A DNA stretch of 64,000 nt from Alloacidobacterium dinghuense (GTDB lineage Bacteria > Acidobacteriota > Terriglobia > Terriglobales > Acidobacteriaceae). Each line of letters begins with the position of its first letter. The stretch's first letter is position 1. A model generated the notes under the pieces. It had not been told where the DNA came from, did no database searches, and was given only the letters and a program-made list of their open reading frames with translations. The position numbers and the translations under genes were made by a program. The stretch lies in the NCBI RefSeq assembly GCF_014274465.1, contig NZ_CP060394.1, positions 4,216,001 to 4,280,000 on the forward strand, read 5' to 3'. This document shows, one piece after another, positions 25,706 through 34,150 of the stretch.

Positions 25706-26641
25706 TCAATCCACAATTACCCAGCTTTTATCGGGGCTGAACTCCGTCATTGCGGTTGCGGTTGCCGTCGTTGTGTTCCCCAGATCCTTTTGCAACAGCA
25801 CGCCATCCTGGTTGATCATGAAGGTCATCACGCCCGAGTTACCGTATTCTGCCGGATAGGCAACGAATGCAAATCCATTAGTCATTTGCCCGTTGATCAC
25901 ATACTCTTTCGCACCCCCCGGAGTATCGCCGGTTTGCCCCTTCAGCATGCGGAAGTAGTAACCATGGAAAGGTGTGTGCGCATTGGACTTGACACTATAT
26001 CCTTCGGCGCTTGCAAACGCTGCCAGCGGTCCGAGCGGGCTCTTGGGCTGACCTTCCGGAGATTCCCAGTACAAGCCGTTATGCTTGCCAGGATCGCTGA
26101 TGAACTTCTCAGCGTATTGTTTCCTTGTCGCGCCATCATGAAGTTGTGAGAAGTACTCAGCCTGAGCATTCGCCGCCGCTTCACAAACGTCGATGACCGC
26201 CAACTCATTCCGGCCAACACGGCGATTGAGAATCTCTTCTTTTCCAGCCGCTGTATCGAAGAACCACTGGCCGCTGGCGTTTTTCTTCAGCGGGATTGGG
26301 AACGGGAAATTATCGTAGCCGACTAGAAGAATCTGCGAGCCATCCGGCATCTTGCGCCAGCGGTGCATCACATCATATTCCCTCACAAAAGCTGCGGCGG
26401 TGTTCTTGTCCTGCACTGCATCGCCAGAGGAGACGACCTCTTTCGAGTCCGGACCTAAAATCGCCGGCAGCGCGCTTTGGTCGCCCGACTTTGCCGCTGC
26501 CACGAGCGCATTGCCCGCGTCGTCGGGCGTGGCAAAGGTGCTGATCGATGGTTTGTTCGATTTGCAAGCGGTCAGCGGAAGGACAAGCGTCAGGAGCAGT
26601 AACCATGCCTTGAGCGAGACCCTGCAGTGTTTAAGCGACAT
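25706..26641 (-). CDS. DUF2950 family lipoprotein
   Basis: The roughly 311-residue protein has a lipoprotein signal (LPLTAC, lipidated Cys26) and matches the DUF2950 pattern: FATPDDAGNALVAAAKSGD, FPFPIPLKKNASGQWFFDT, EEILNRRVGRNELAVIDVC and PFHGYYFRMLKGQ. Its function is not known. In many bacteria DUF2950 genes are next to DUF3300 genes, as here (77 bp downstream of one), so the two exported proteins may work together at the envelope. GGAGG just before ATG 26641 sets the start. The gene converges with the GH92 gene, with 14 bp between them. Confidence 0.88.
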   Translation of the reverse strand: MSLKHCRVSLKAWLLLLTLVLPLTACKSNKPSISTFATPDDAGNALVAAAKSGDQSALPAILGPDSKEVVSSGDAVQDKNTAAAFVREYDVMHRWRKMPDGSQILLVGYDNFPFPIPLKKNASGQWFFDTAAGKEEILNRRVGRNELAVIDVCEAAANAQAEYFSQLHDGATRKQYAEKFISDPGKHNGLYWESPEGQPKSPLGPLAAFASAEGYSVKSNAHTPFHGYYFRMLKGQTGDTPGGAKEYVINGQMTNGFAFVAYPAEYGNSGVMTFMINQDGVLLQKDLGNTTTATATAMTEFSPDKSWVIVD

Positions 26642-26718
26642 CGCATCCTCCGGAAGTACAGCGGCAAGGCTCCTCATCAACGCCGCTTACAGAAGTTACC
26701 CATTCATCCCGCAGTGAA

Positions 26719-28152
26719 CTACCTGCGACCGCCCCATCCCCCACCGCCGCCACGGCTTTCCGCGCCGCGAGCACTCTCAGACCGGGCTTGCCATCCACCT
26801 CCGCCTCCACCCCAGGCCGACGATCCGCCGCCTTCTCGCTGTCCCCAGCCATTCGCTGAACTCGAACTAGGCTTCTCGACGTTGTTCCAGCTTCCGTTCG
26901 AGTCTTTCTGCCAGCCGCTTCCCGTGTTCCTGTAAGCGTTGCCGTTCGCAGTCGCATACTTGTTGCCGTTTGCAGTTTGGCCCGCAGCATAGTTGCCGTT
27001 CGCGTTCGACCCTGCTATTCCCTTGCCACCGTTGGAAGTTTGTACTGTTCCCACCGAGCCTTGAGCAGTGGTCTGATGCTGGGTGTACGCGGTATTGCCG
27101 TTCTTTGAGTAAACCGAGCTCCCATAGTTCCCGTAGGCGTTGGAAGTTTGGTGGGTTGCGGCGTAGGCGCCGGTGTTTGGGTTGTACGCCTGGCCGGCTG
27201 CCGTCTTTCCGTAGGGCGTTGAAACGGATCCGCCTCGCGCATACGTTCCGGTGGATGGATTGTAGGCATTGCCTGCTCGCGCGACGCCGTTCGGGCCATA
27301 AGCAGTCGCGCTTGAGCCGTAATAGCCGCCGTGCCATGCATTGTTGCCGTAGTACGCGCCGCCCCCGTAAACCACGGCGCCACCGTGCCAGTTACAGTTC
27401 CAGGAGCTATAGCCCCACCCGCAGCAACTGTTATTCATCGCCGCACCCAGCGCGATGCCCGCCCCAAAGGCAAGCAGTCCGGTCGTCACCACGGCCGCCG
27501 TGCTGTAACCCGGTGTCGCATAGGGAGTGCCGTAGACGACCGTGGGATTATATTGCGGAACGTATACCACCTGCGGATTGGTCGGCTGAATCACGATCGT
27601 TTGCGGCGACTGCTGCACAACCGTAATCTGTGAGCCCGAATTCAGATTGCCCGCAGCCTTTGCCTGGGCACGCAGAGTCTGAACCGCCGTCATCACATCC
27701 GCCGCCTGATTGTGATATGCCTCACCCAGTGAGGAAGTCCAGCTGAGGTTCTTCGCCAGGTTGTCCATCACCGAGGGAAACTGCGTAAGTGCCTTCACAC
27801 TGGGATCCCACGGCTGGCCATCCACGGCCTGCATGAGAGCCGAGCCGGTGAGATTCTTATTTTGCTGAAGCCAGTCGTCAGCGTATGCAACCTGATCCGG
27901 AAAAGTCGCGGCGCCAAGAATCTGCGCAACCAGAGCGTCCGGATACAGCGCAATCGGCGCAACTAATTGCTGCAGGTCATTCGCCGATAGAGGCGCGCCT
28001 TGCCCCGAGTACGATGAAGAACCCCCGTTTTGCGCTGGCGGCGGTGGGGGTTCCTGCGACCACGCATCGTCCTTCGGAATAGTCGCGAAGACCAGAAGGC
28101 AAGCCAGCAGATAGACCAAAGTCTTTTTCAACTTAACCAGGATCATCTTCAT
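26719..28152 (-). CDS. DUF3300 family exported protein with repetitive tail
   Basis: The protein of about 477 residues has a signal peptide, then the DUF3300 core (LQQLVAPIALYPDALVAQIL, VAYADDWLQQNKNL, VKALTQFPSVMDNLAKNLSW and TNPQVVYVPQYNPTVVYG). A short hydrophobic Gly/Ala stretch follows, then a long tail of NTGxYA/G-type repeats rich in Gly, Asn, Tyr and Ser. The end is almost pure Gly/Arg/Trp (SRGGGGGWGGRR). The tail looks disordered or adhesive. GAGGG five bases before ATG 28152 is the reason for the start. It is the likely operon partner of the DUF2950 gene. Confidence 0.87.
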   Translation of the reverse strand: MKMILVKLKKTLVYLLACLLVFATIPKDDAWSQEPPPPPAQNGGSSSYSGQGAPLSANDLQQLVAPIALYPDALVAQILGAATFPDQVAYADDWLQQNKNLTGSALMQAVDGQPWDPSVKALTQFPSVMDNLAKNLSWTSSLGEAYHNQAADVMTAVQTLRAQAKAAGNLNSGSQITVVQQSPQTIVIQPTNPQVVYVPQYNPTVVYGTPYATPGYSTAAVVTTGLLAFGAGIALGAAMNNSCCGWGYSSWNCNWHGGAVVYGGGAYYGNNAWHGGYYGSSATAYGPNGVARAGNAYNPSTGTYARGGSVSTPYGKTAAGQAYNPNTGAYAATHQTSNAYGNYGSSVYSKNGNTAYTQHQTTAQGSVGTVQTSNGGKGIAGSNANGNYAAGQTANGNKYATANGNAYRNTGSGWQKDSNGSWNNVEKPSSSSANGWGQREGGGSSAWGGGGGGWQARSESARGAESRGGGGGWGGRR

Positions 28153-28365
28153 CTTGCCCTCGATGTACGCACTGAAGGATGGAGCATCGGCATCGCTCCT
28201 TCGCATCCTCTGTTGCAACAAGGAAGTACCCATCGCTCGACTTCTCGATTCAGCAGCAAAGCAATCGCAGCTTTGCGAGGCGTCATTTAAGCTATCGAAC
28301 TGAGGTATGCGTTTCTACTGGCAGATGTGACAGTACCGAACAGCTTTCGTGGGATAGGTTGGAAA

Positions 28366-28761
28366 CTATGAAGATATCGACTGCGAAATATATTTGTGTC
28401 CGTCCAGGACGTCACGAATGGCCGGAACTAGATCAGTGGTAACGTCTGATTTAACAACGTAAGCGGAAGCGCCGGCGGAGAATGCGGCGGCAACGAAATC
28501 CGGGTCTTCATGAACAGTTAGAAACACGACTTTAGTTCGGTTCTGGGCCAATTTCAGTTCGTTGGCGGTTTGTAGTCCGTTGAGACCGGGCATGGATATG
28601 TCCAGAACGAGTACATCGGGATCGAGACGTCGCACTTCCCCCAGAGCGTCTCGGCCGTTGTTCACTGTGCCTACGATGTCAAATTCCTCGCCGAGCACCG
28701 CGCGAACCCGATCCAGAATCGCCTCATGATCATCCGCAAGCAACACTCGAATCTTACCCAT
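28366..28761 (-). CDS. Receiver-only response regulator of NarL type
   Basis: The 131-residue protein is a receiver domain (ADDHE acidic pocket at residues 9-13, phosphoacceptor Asp54 in LVLDISMPG, Thr in FLTVHED, Lys in AYVVKSD). The sequence is closest to NarL/FixJ regulators, but it stops at GHKYISQSISS, where the LuxR-type helix-turn-helix would begin. It therefore cannot bind DNA by itself in the usual way. ATG 28761 gives the canonical start MGKIRVLLADD. A perfect CTACTGTC/GACAGTAG palindrome lies 44 bases upstream. Confidence 0.85.
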   Translation of the reverse strand: MGKIRVLLADDHEAILDRVRAVLGEEFDIVGTVNNGRDALGEVRRLDPDVLVLDISMPGLNGLQTANELKLAQNRTKVVFLTVHEDPDFVAAAFSAGASAYVVKSDVTTDLVPAIRDVLDGHKYISQSISS

Positions 28762-28804
28762 AACACCACACAATGAGCATTCTTGTCGTGAGCAGCGGGC
28801 CCCG

Positions 28805-28826
28805 CTACTGTCAGTGTGGACAGTAG
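28805..28826. promoter_or_regulatory. Palindrome CTACTGTC-N6-GACAGTAG
   Basis: Perfect 8-base arms lie in the promoter region of the receiver gene. The CTGTC/GACAG core recurs at 30030, 30120 and 34001. Confidence 0.5.
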
Positions 28827-28928
28827 TAAGAGCCTTCAGGCGTCAATGTGGCGCAAAGCCATCCCGAACCGGAGCTGCGAACGGAGCCACTCAACCAACG
28901 ACGAAGATCAGTGCGAAGCATCCGGTCA

Positions 28929-29777
28929 CTAAAACGAAGCTTCAATTCCGACAATTGCGCCACTCTGAGTTAAACGGAGACCGACCCGGTTACTACTGGG
29001 ACTGTTTTTCACCACCAGTCGCGATCCCAGCTGATATCCCGCGTCGAGGCTTAAGTGCTTTGAGATCGTGAAGCCAATACCATCAGCAGTAGATACGAAG
29101 TTTCCGTAGCCGAAGAAATACATGCCATTCACCTGTCCCTCCACGAAGAGACGAGGTGAATCCGTCAGATAGAAGCGAAAGTCAGGACCTGCGACCGGAA
29201 TCGGAGCCAACAGCGACGCCTTGGCCGTAACCGCGGCCTGTTGTACACCCTCACCTGTTACATGGGCTGCCGCGCTGATGCTCGACGAGACATTGAATAG
29301 ATCAATCTGAACGCCAATTCCGAGATGTCCGCGCTTGCGCCGAATGATGTCGTATTGATAGCCCGGCGCAATCTCAGGAGCATTGAGCTCCGCGTCTACG
29401 GTTGCACCCGCGTTGAAGGTCTGGCCCTGAAATTCGATGGTTCTCGCGAGAACCTTCTCCTTCGAGTGATTGTAGTTGGCTCCTACAAGGTAGAAATGAT
29501 TCTTGTGGGTAAACTTCCAGTCCACTTTTCCGCTAAAGGTTGAGTAGCTGTTGAACCCCAAATCCTTGTTAAGGTCGACGGCATTAGCATCACTGCTTCC
29601 CTGAATATTCCCCGAAGGGTTTGAGTAGAACAAGAAGGCGCTGATGCGAGCTTTATAGGAATCGAACTCTTCGTCGCTTTGAGCATGTAAGAAAGCTGAA
29701 CCTGTTGTAACGAGCAGCAGAAGAGTCAACACCCTCAAGCCTGATTTCACTCGTCCTTCCCGACTGGCTCGTGTCAT
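28929..29777 (-). CDS. Exported outer-membrane beta-barrel-like protein
   Basis: The protein of about 282 residues has a signal peptide (ending FLHAQ) followed by alternating hydrophobic/polar segments typical of a beta-barrel (FSGKVDWKFTHKNHFYLVGA, PRLFVEGQVNGMYFFGYGN, HLSLDAGYQLGSRL). It ends with phenylalanine (GIEASF), as barrel proteins recognised by BAM do. No family name can be given; the function may be structural or channel-forming. The start at ATG 29777 is chosen because the signal peptide follows; the frame is open 51 codons upstream, but that part has no export features. Confidence 0.65.
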   Translation of the reverse strand: MTRASREGRVKSGLRVLTLLLLVTTGSAFLHAQSDEEFDSYKARISAFLFYSNPSGNIQGSSDANAVDLNKDLGFNSYSTFSGKVDWKFTHKNHFYLVGANYNHSKEKVLARTIEFQGQTFNAGATVDAELNAPEIAPGYQYDIIRRKRGHLGIGVQIDLFNVSSSISAAAHVTGEGVQQAAVTAKASLLAPIPVAGPDFRFYLTDSPRLFVEGQVNGMYFFGYGNFVSTADGIGFTISKHLSLDAGYQLGSRLVVKNSPSSNRVGLRLTQSGAIVGIEASF

Positions 29778-30029
29778 TTCGCGCCTCGCAGGGAGTTGGA
29801 TCTCAGCACAAGAGACTCCTTGTCCGCACAGAAGGAGGAGCGCGCAAATTTGGTACGCTCCTCTTCTGCGCGTTCGGCCAATCGTTCTGCGGTGGTCTGC
29901 TTTTCCGGTCCGGCACTTGAGGGAGGTCATTAGCTCCGGTAGCAGATCAACCGCGCGTTCCGTGCGGGTGCACGTCGCATCGATCGGCGAACAGTTAGCT
30001 ACTTCACTACGGAATTGGGCCGGCGATAA

Positions 30030-30045
30030 CTGTCACTTCAGACAG
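30030..30045. promoter_or_regulatory. Inverted repeat CTGTC-N6-GACAG
   Basis: The sequence CTGTCACTTCAGACAG departs from CTGTCA-N4-TGACAG at one position. It is about 200 bp upstream of the sortase start. Confidence 0.4.
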
Positions 30046-30119
30046 GTGCGATCGAGAAATTCTCATTTAAGTCCTGTCTCATCTGCCACGCCATAGCTGG
30101 AACCATAGATTTGGGAAGG

Positions 30120-30137
30120 ACTGTCAGTAGTGACAGT
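30120..30137. promoter_or_regulatory. Palindrome ACTGTCA-N4-TGACAGT
   Basis: Perfect 7-base arms around GTAG lie 110 bp before the sortase start, in a place typical for an activator or repressor of the sortase-substrate pair. Confidence 0.5.
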
Positions 30138-30247
30138 TTCGCCAGTGCCTTCGCGAACATACAGTTTTCACATCCGAAGAGCTTCAGGCTTCATGCCCAC
30201 AGCACTTCGGGGTCCACGCTGATCCCGCGGATGTAGGTAAAACGACG

Positions 30248-30919
30248 ATGAAGAAGAAGACGCTTGAACGCCTGTTGATTACGTTCGGTGCACTGATCCT
30301 CTTCATCTATGCCTTAGCCCGTATTCACGGATTCGTTCTTTCGCGAATGGAGATCGAGAAATTCAAGAGTCAGCAATTGCTGGCGCAGGAATTGAATGGT
30401 GGAGCTTCCGCAAATAAATCGCCCGATTTCAGTCTTTGGTCAGAAAAACGCATTCGTGCGTATCAGGAAAGTTTGGCTTCTCATTTTCAACCTGCCGTCG
30501 CGCTTCTCCGTATTCCCAGGATTCATCTGGAGGTCCCGGTTCTGGAGGGAACCGATGATCTCACCCTGAACCGGGCAGTGGGACACATCGCGGGCACGAC
30601 GGCGCCAGGAGAGAACGGCAATATCGGGATCGCTGGGCATCGAGATGGTTTCTTTCGAGAACTAAAGGATGTCGTAACCGGAGACAAGATCGAGATCCTG
30701 ACACAGAAGGAGACCACCACCTATGTGATTGATCAGATCACCATCGTCAATCCCACCGATGTCTCAGTGCTGGCTCCGCGCTCGCGTTCTTCTGTGACCC
30801 TCGTTACTTGCTATCCCTTTTACTTCATCGGCAGCGCTCCTCAACGATACATCGTTCAGGCATCGCTTCTAGGGCCAGATGCAGAGGCACAGCCCAGGAG
30901 TGAAGATGCAGAGTTTTGA
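30248..30919 (+). CDS. Class D-like sortase
   Basis: The 223-residue protein has an N-terminal membrane anchor (about 10-27) and a sortase domain with the catalytic His131 (GIAGHRDGFF), Cys188 (SVTLVTCYPF) and Arg200 (APQRYIV). The pattern LLRIPRIHLEVPVLEGTDD and the TLVTCYPF motif fit class D sortases. Sortases cut LPxTG-type signals and join the protein to a nucleophile, in Gram-positives the cell-wall peptide. The next gene encodes an LPKTG protein, its obvious substrate. Sortases are less usual in diderm bacteria, where the acceptor is unknown. ATG 30248 is the only start before the anchor. Two CTGTC palindromes lie upstream. Confidence 0.9.
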   Translation: MKKKTLERLLITFGALILFIYALARIHGFVLSRMEIEKFKSQQLLAQELNGGASANKSPDFSLWSEKRIRAYQESLASHFQPAVALLRIPRIHLEVPVLEGTDDLTLNRAVGHIAGTTAPGENGNIGIAGHRDGFFRELKDVVTGDKIEILTQKETTTYVIDQITIVNPTDVSVLAPRSRSSVTLVTCYPFYFIGSAPQRYIVQASLLGPDAEAQPRSEDAEF

Positions 30920-31019
30920 AGGACAAACAAATACGGATGCAACACAAACAGATGTTTAAACATGCGGCGCTACGGGCTCCGGCTCCATAGTTCCGAAAGC
31001 CAAAAAAGGAGAGTACACA

Positions 31020-31808
31020 ATGAACCGAAAAAATACATGGACGTCGCGGTGCTTTGTGCTCACGGTGGGGGCCGTTTGCCTGACCTTTGCCGCAAGCGCA
31101 AACGCACAAGTGCAAACCGAAACCAATACCACAGCTGGAACAGCCTCCAAGGCAGTGAAGGTTGAAAGTGCGCAGGTCGTCTACGTCAGCGGGAACGACC
31201 TGGTGGTAAAGATGGCGGACGGCACGCTCCGGCATTTCAACAACGTGCCGGAGAGCGCCCGTGTCGAGGTGGATGGGAAGGAGCTTGGCATCCACGACCT
31301 GAAAGTGGGCATGACCCTCCATAAAACGATCACTACAACCACAACACCCAAGGTTGTTACCACGACGAAGAGCGTGACGGGCACGGTGTTCTACGTGCAG
31401 CCCCCGAACTCAGTGATCCTGACCATGGCAGACGGAAAGAACCAACAATTCAAAATTCCCAAAGGTCAGAAATTCGATGTAAACGGGCAACAGACGGATG
31501 CATGGGGGTTGAAGAAGGGAATGACCGTCTCCGCAACTCAGGTTGTCGAAGAGCCGCAGACCGTAGTGACGCAACAAGCGAAGCTGACGGGCACAATGCC
31601 ACCGCCTCCTCCGCCACCACCGGCAGATGTTCCCATCCTCATAGTTGTAGCTGAGCCGGTCACGCCAGCCGCGCCGGCTCCTGCCGTCGCGGAGGCTGCG
31701 CCGGCAACGTTGCCCAAGACGGGAACTGAATTGCCTCTCTTCGGTCTCCTCGGAGTCTTGACCCTATTGTCGGGGCTTGGACTGAGACTGTTTCGTAAAG
31801 ACGTTTAG
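31020..31808 (+). CDS. LPxTG-anchored exported protein (probable sortase substrate)
   Basis: The 262-residue protein has a signal peptide (ending SANAQ at about residue 30) and two copies of a small beta-domain (AQVVYVSGNDLVVKMADGTL and GTVFYVQPPNSVILTMADGK), each followed by a VDGKELG/VNGQQTD-type turn. A Pro-rich linker (eight prolines at about 194-201) and a Pro/Ala stretch follow, and then the sorting signal: LPKTG at 231-235, a hydrophobic helix and RLFRKDV. It lies 100 bp after the sortase and ends at a strong terminator. AAGGAG supports the start. The mature protein would be displayed on the envelope; the role of the repeat domain is unknown. Confidence 0.9.
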   Translation: MNRKNTWTSRCFVLTVGAVCLTFAASANAQVQTETNTTAGTASKAVKVESAQVVYVSGNDLVVKMADGTLRHFNNVPESARVEVDGKELGIHDLKVGMTLHKTITTTTTPKVVTTTKSVTGTVFYVQPPNSVILTMADGKNQQFKIPKGQKFDVNGQQTDAWGLKKGMTVSATQVVEEPQTVVTQQAKLTGTMPPPPPPPPADVPILIVVAEPVTPAAPAPAVAEAAPATLPKTGTELPLFGLLGVLTLLSGLGLRLFRKDV

Positions 31809-31824
31809 TTTTTGCATGGCGACC

Positions 31825-31876
31825 GGGCCTGCTTTCACGTCTTTGAACAGAGGCAAAGTAAGGCAGGCCCTTTTTT
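31825..31876 (+). terminator. Rho-independent terminator after the LPxTG gene
   Basis: GGGCCTGC (31825-31832) pairs with GCAGGCCC (31863-31870), directly followed by six Ts. A smaller CTTTG/CAAAG stem lies inside the loop. It ends the sortase-substrate unit. Confidence 0.85.
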
Positions 31877-32041
31877 CCCACCGGCGTTATCTGTGGCAAA
31901 GCGACCGAGCATATCAGCCCGTGACCCACCCCTTTGCCAGTCGTTGATCACTCAGCCGGGCCCGTTAACAGGGACCTCTATCGAAGACCATGACGCTTCA
32001 GAAGAATTACACCTCTGAGCTTTGCGATTGCGGGGAGCGAA

Positions 32042-33310
32042 ATGAAAGCCTCAGGAGATTTTCGGACACTTCGGGCCGTCATTCTCCTTCTCTGCATGGG
32101 AACATGCCTTTGCTTTGTGAACTTGGCCTCCGCCGGGGCCAATCTGCCGACCAATCAACCCTCCAGCAAGGAATCGCAGGCTCCGCAAGATTCCACCCGA
32201 CAATCCTCATCCACCCCCTCAACTGAAACAAAAGCAGAAGAGAAATCTGAAACGAACGAAGAAACGAAAAAGGAGAAAAAGAAAAAGGAAAAAAAGTCCG
32301 ATCATGCCGGATCATTCGTCATCGCTCCGCTGCCGCTTGTGAGCCCTGCGCTGGGAGCTGGAATCATACCCATTCTCGGCTACATTACCCCCATTCCGGC
32401 AAAGGACCGGGGAATAGAACCATCGGTTATTGGCGCAGGTGGCTTGATCACCAACGATGGCAGCCGTGGCTTCGGCATAGGTGCGGATCTCTATCTCGAC
32501 AAAGCGCGCTATGAGCTTGAGTCCGTCTACGCGCACGGAAACCTCGAGTACAACCTATACGGCGAGGGATTCGTGAATGGAAATGCGGGTCTCAAATTGC
32601 CCTTGGAGCAATCTGGCCAGATATTCTTCATCAAGCTCCTCCGCAGAATCCCTTGGGATTTTTATGTCGGTGGGCGCTTCACCACCGGAAGCTCGTTTAT
32701 CACGCTCAAGCCAACCTCCGAAAAAATTCCACCGATCCCGCCAGACATCGGCTTGCATACAGATCTCCGCGCGTTGGGCATGGAAGTGTGGCGTGATTCG
32801 CGTCCAAATCGCTTTTATCCCTTAAAGGGCAGTGTGATCGACTTCACTGGCGACTTCTTCGCGCAGGATCTCGGCAGCAAATATTCCTTTCAGTCCTACA
32901 AGTTCACCTTCAACAAATATCTGAGCCTCCCCGACAAGCAGGTCCTCGCCTACAACCTCTATTGGTGCGGCACAGGCGGCACGCCGCCGTTCTATGGCAA
33001 CTGCATCTATGGTGCGAGCAATGAGCTTCGCGGCTACACCGCCGGTCGGTATCTGGATCACTATATGTTTGCCACCCAGCTCGAATATCGGCTGGTTCTG
33101 CCATGGAAGTTCGGCCTGGTTGGCTTTGGCGGTGTTGGCGCAGTCGCTCCGGGCTCAGATCAGTTCTTTCGAGCGAACCATCTGCTCCCCGCAGGCGGAA
33201 CAGGTATTCGCTACATGTTGAGCAAGAAGTATCACGTCAATCTGCGAACAGATTTCGCCTGGGGTAAAGACAATTTCACATGGGGCGTGGGCGTGGGCGA
33301 AGCTTTCTAG
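32042..33310 (+). CDS. BamA/TamA-like (Omp85 superfamily) outer-membrane protein
   Basis: The 422-residue protein has a signal peptide (to about residue 32), a long linker that is first Ser/Thr/Gln-rich and then a dense Lys/Glu run (residues 62-86), and a barrel of the surface-antigen type. Typical barrel phrases are EVWRDSRPNRFYPLKGS, ASNELRGYTAGRYLD (the Omp85 'RGY' element) and GVGAVAPG. It ends in phenylalanine. POTRA domains are not visible, so it is a shortened member, perhaps a porin or lipase-associated transporter. GGGGAG four bases before the ATG supports the start. It may be independent of the sortase unit because a terminator lies between them. Confidence 0.82.
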   Translation: MKASGDFRTLRAVILLLCMGTCLCFVNLASAGANLPTNQPSSKESQAPQDSTRQSSSTPSTETKAEEKSETNEETKKEKKKKEKKSDHAGSFVIAPLPLVSPALGAGIIPILGYITPIPAKDRGIEPSVIGAGGLITNDGSRGFGIGADLYLDKARYELESVYAHGNLEYNLYGEGFVNGNAGLKLPLEQSGQIFFIKLLRRIPWDFYVGGRFTTGSSFITLKPTSEKIPPIPPDIGLHTDLRALGMEVWRDSRPNRFYPLKGSVIDFTGDFFAQDLGSKYSFQSYKFTFNKYLSLPDKQVLAYNLYWCGTGGTPPFYGNCIYGASNELRGYTAGRYLDHYMFATQLEYRLVLPWKFGLVGFGGVGAVAPGSDQFFRANHLLPAGGTGIRYMLSKKYHVNLRTDFAWGKDNFTWGVGVGEAF

Positions 33311-33876
33311 CTCGGTCTTGCGACCGTTGGCCCGTCTGATTCGCTGCCGTGATCCCCTCGACCAAATAGGAGAGCCCGCATCTCCCTGTGGCCCATCACT
33401 CGTGCAATCTCTCTGAATCCAAAGAACGGCAACAGCAACACGAAGCACATGATACCCACTCCAAGCAGCCCCCTGGGGTTCCACCCAAGCATCGGTGGAA
33501 TGCTGTTTCGAATGGTATCTCCATGCCAGACTCCCACCACCACACTTTCTACGATGTGAAAGGAGATGAGTAAAACCGTGAAGACGAAGCACTTATGGAG
33601 GATCGGGTAGATGAGCGGCTTGCCACTAAACCGAGTACCGAAGTGAAGATGTTCACCGGTCAAGAGGACCTTGGCGAAAACGAACGCGTTGATAATTGCA
33701 AAAGTGTGCTCTTCGTAATCCAAATGTCGCTGTGACAGGACAAGACTCTTGTGGATCGAAAGCAGCCCAAACACGACCCACAGGTAAAGGAAGATTACGA
33801 TGAAGCGCTTGAATTCTTCAGAGGCTCTCTCTTTCAAGTCGCGCTGACGCGGAATTTGAAGGCTTACATCCACCAT
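33307..33876 (-). CDS. Integral membrane protein of unknown function
   Basis: The 189-residue protein has four predicted membrane helices (about residues 24-40, 60-72, 92-112 and 136-152) and a charged, His-containing C-terminus. The segment HKCFVFTVLLISFHIVE between helices carries His residues in the membrane, which might bind metal or heme, but no family is recognised. GAGGAA supports ATG 33876. The 3' end overlaps the stop codon of the convergent barrel gene by four bases. Confidence 0.7.
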   Translation of the reverse strand: MVDVSLQIPRQRDLKERASEEFKRFIVIFLYLWVVFGLLSIHKSLVLSQRHLDYEEHTFAIINAFVFAKVLLTGEHLHFGTRFSGKPLIYPILHKCFVFTVLLISFHIVESVVVGVWHGDTIRNSIPPMLGWNPRGLLGVGIMCFVLLLPFFGFREIARVMGHREMRALLFGRGDHGSESDGPTVARPS

Positions 33877-34000
33877 GTCAGAATTCCTCGACTAAGTTCA
33901 GAGTGTATCCAAGGAAGATTGCAAGTCAATAAAAAGCGACCTCTCGCGTTGTAAAGCGATCGATCCATCACACCGCCACCTATACTCCTCTGCCGTCATG

Positions 34001-34016
34001 CTGTCACGTTTGACAG
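34001..34016. promoter_or_regulatory. Palindrome CTGTCA-N4-TGACAG
   Basis: Perfect 6-base arms around CGTT lie between the membrane-protein gene (125 bp) and the dehydrogenase gene (135 bp), matching the sites near 28.8 and 30.1 kb. Confidence 0.5.
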
Positions 34017-34150
34017 TTGCTCGTTGCGAGTACTGAGTCCAGCATCTCTGCATGAACTCTCGCCCATAAAGGCAGCAGCTCACTGGCATTCAACGTTTTG
34101 CGCGGATTCGGCTGTCCTGCGAAAACCGGGACGAATAAAAGGATGGCAAA

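Larger units (their letters stand above)
29778..30247. other. Divergent intergenic region between barrel and sortase genes
   Basis: No gene is seen. Two CTGTC-type inverted repeats, at 30030-30045 and 30120-30137, are the only clear structures; both precede the sortase gene. Confidence 0.6.

Noticed and set aside
26970-27626. 218-codon Arg/Ser-rich frame opposite the DUF3300 gene
   Set aside because: Composition reflects the reverse of the Gly/Asn/Tyr repeats.
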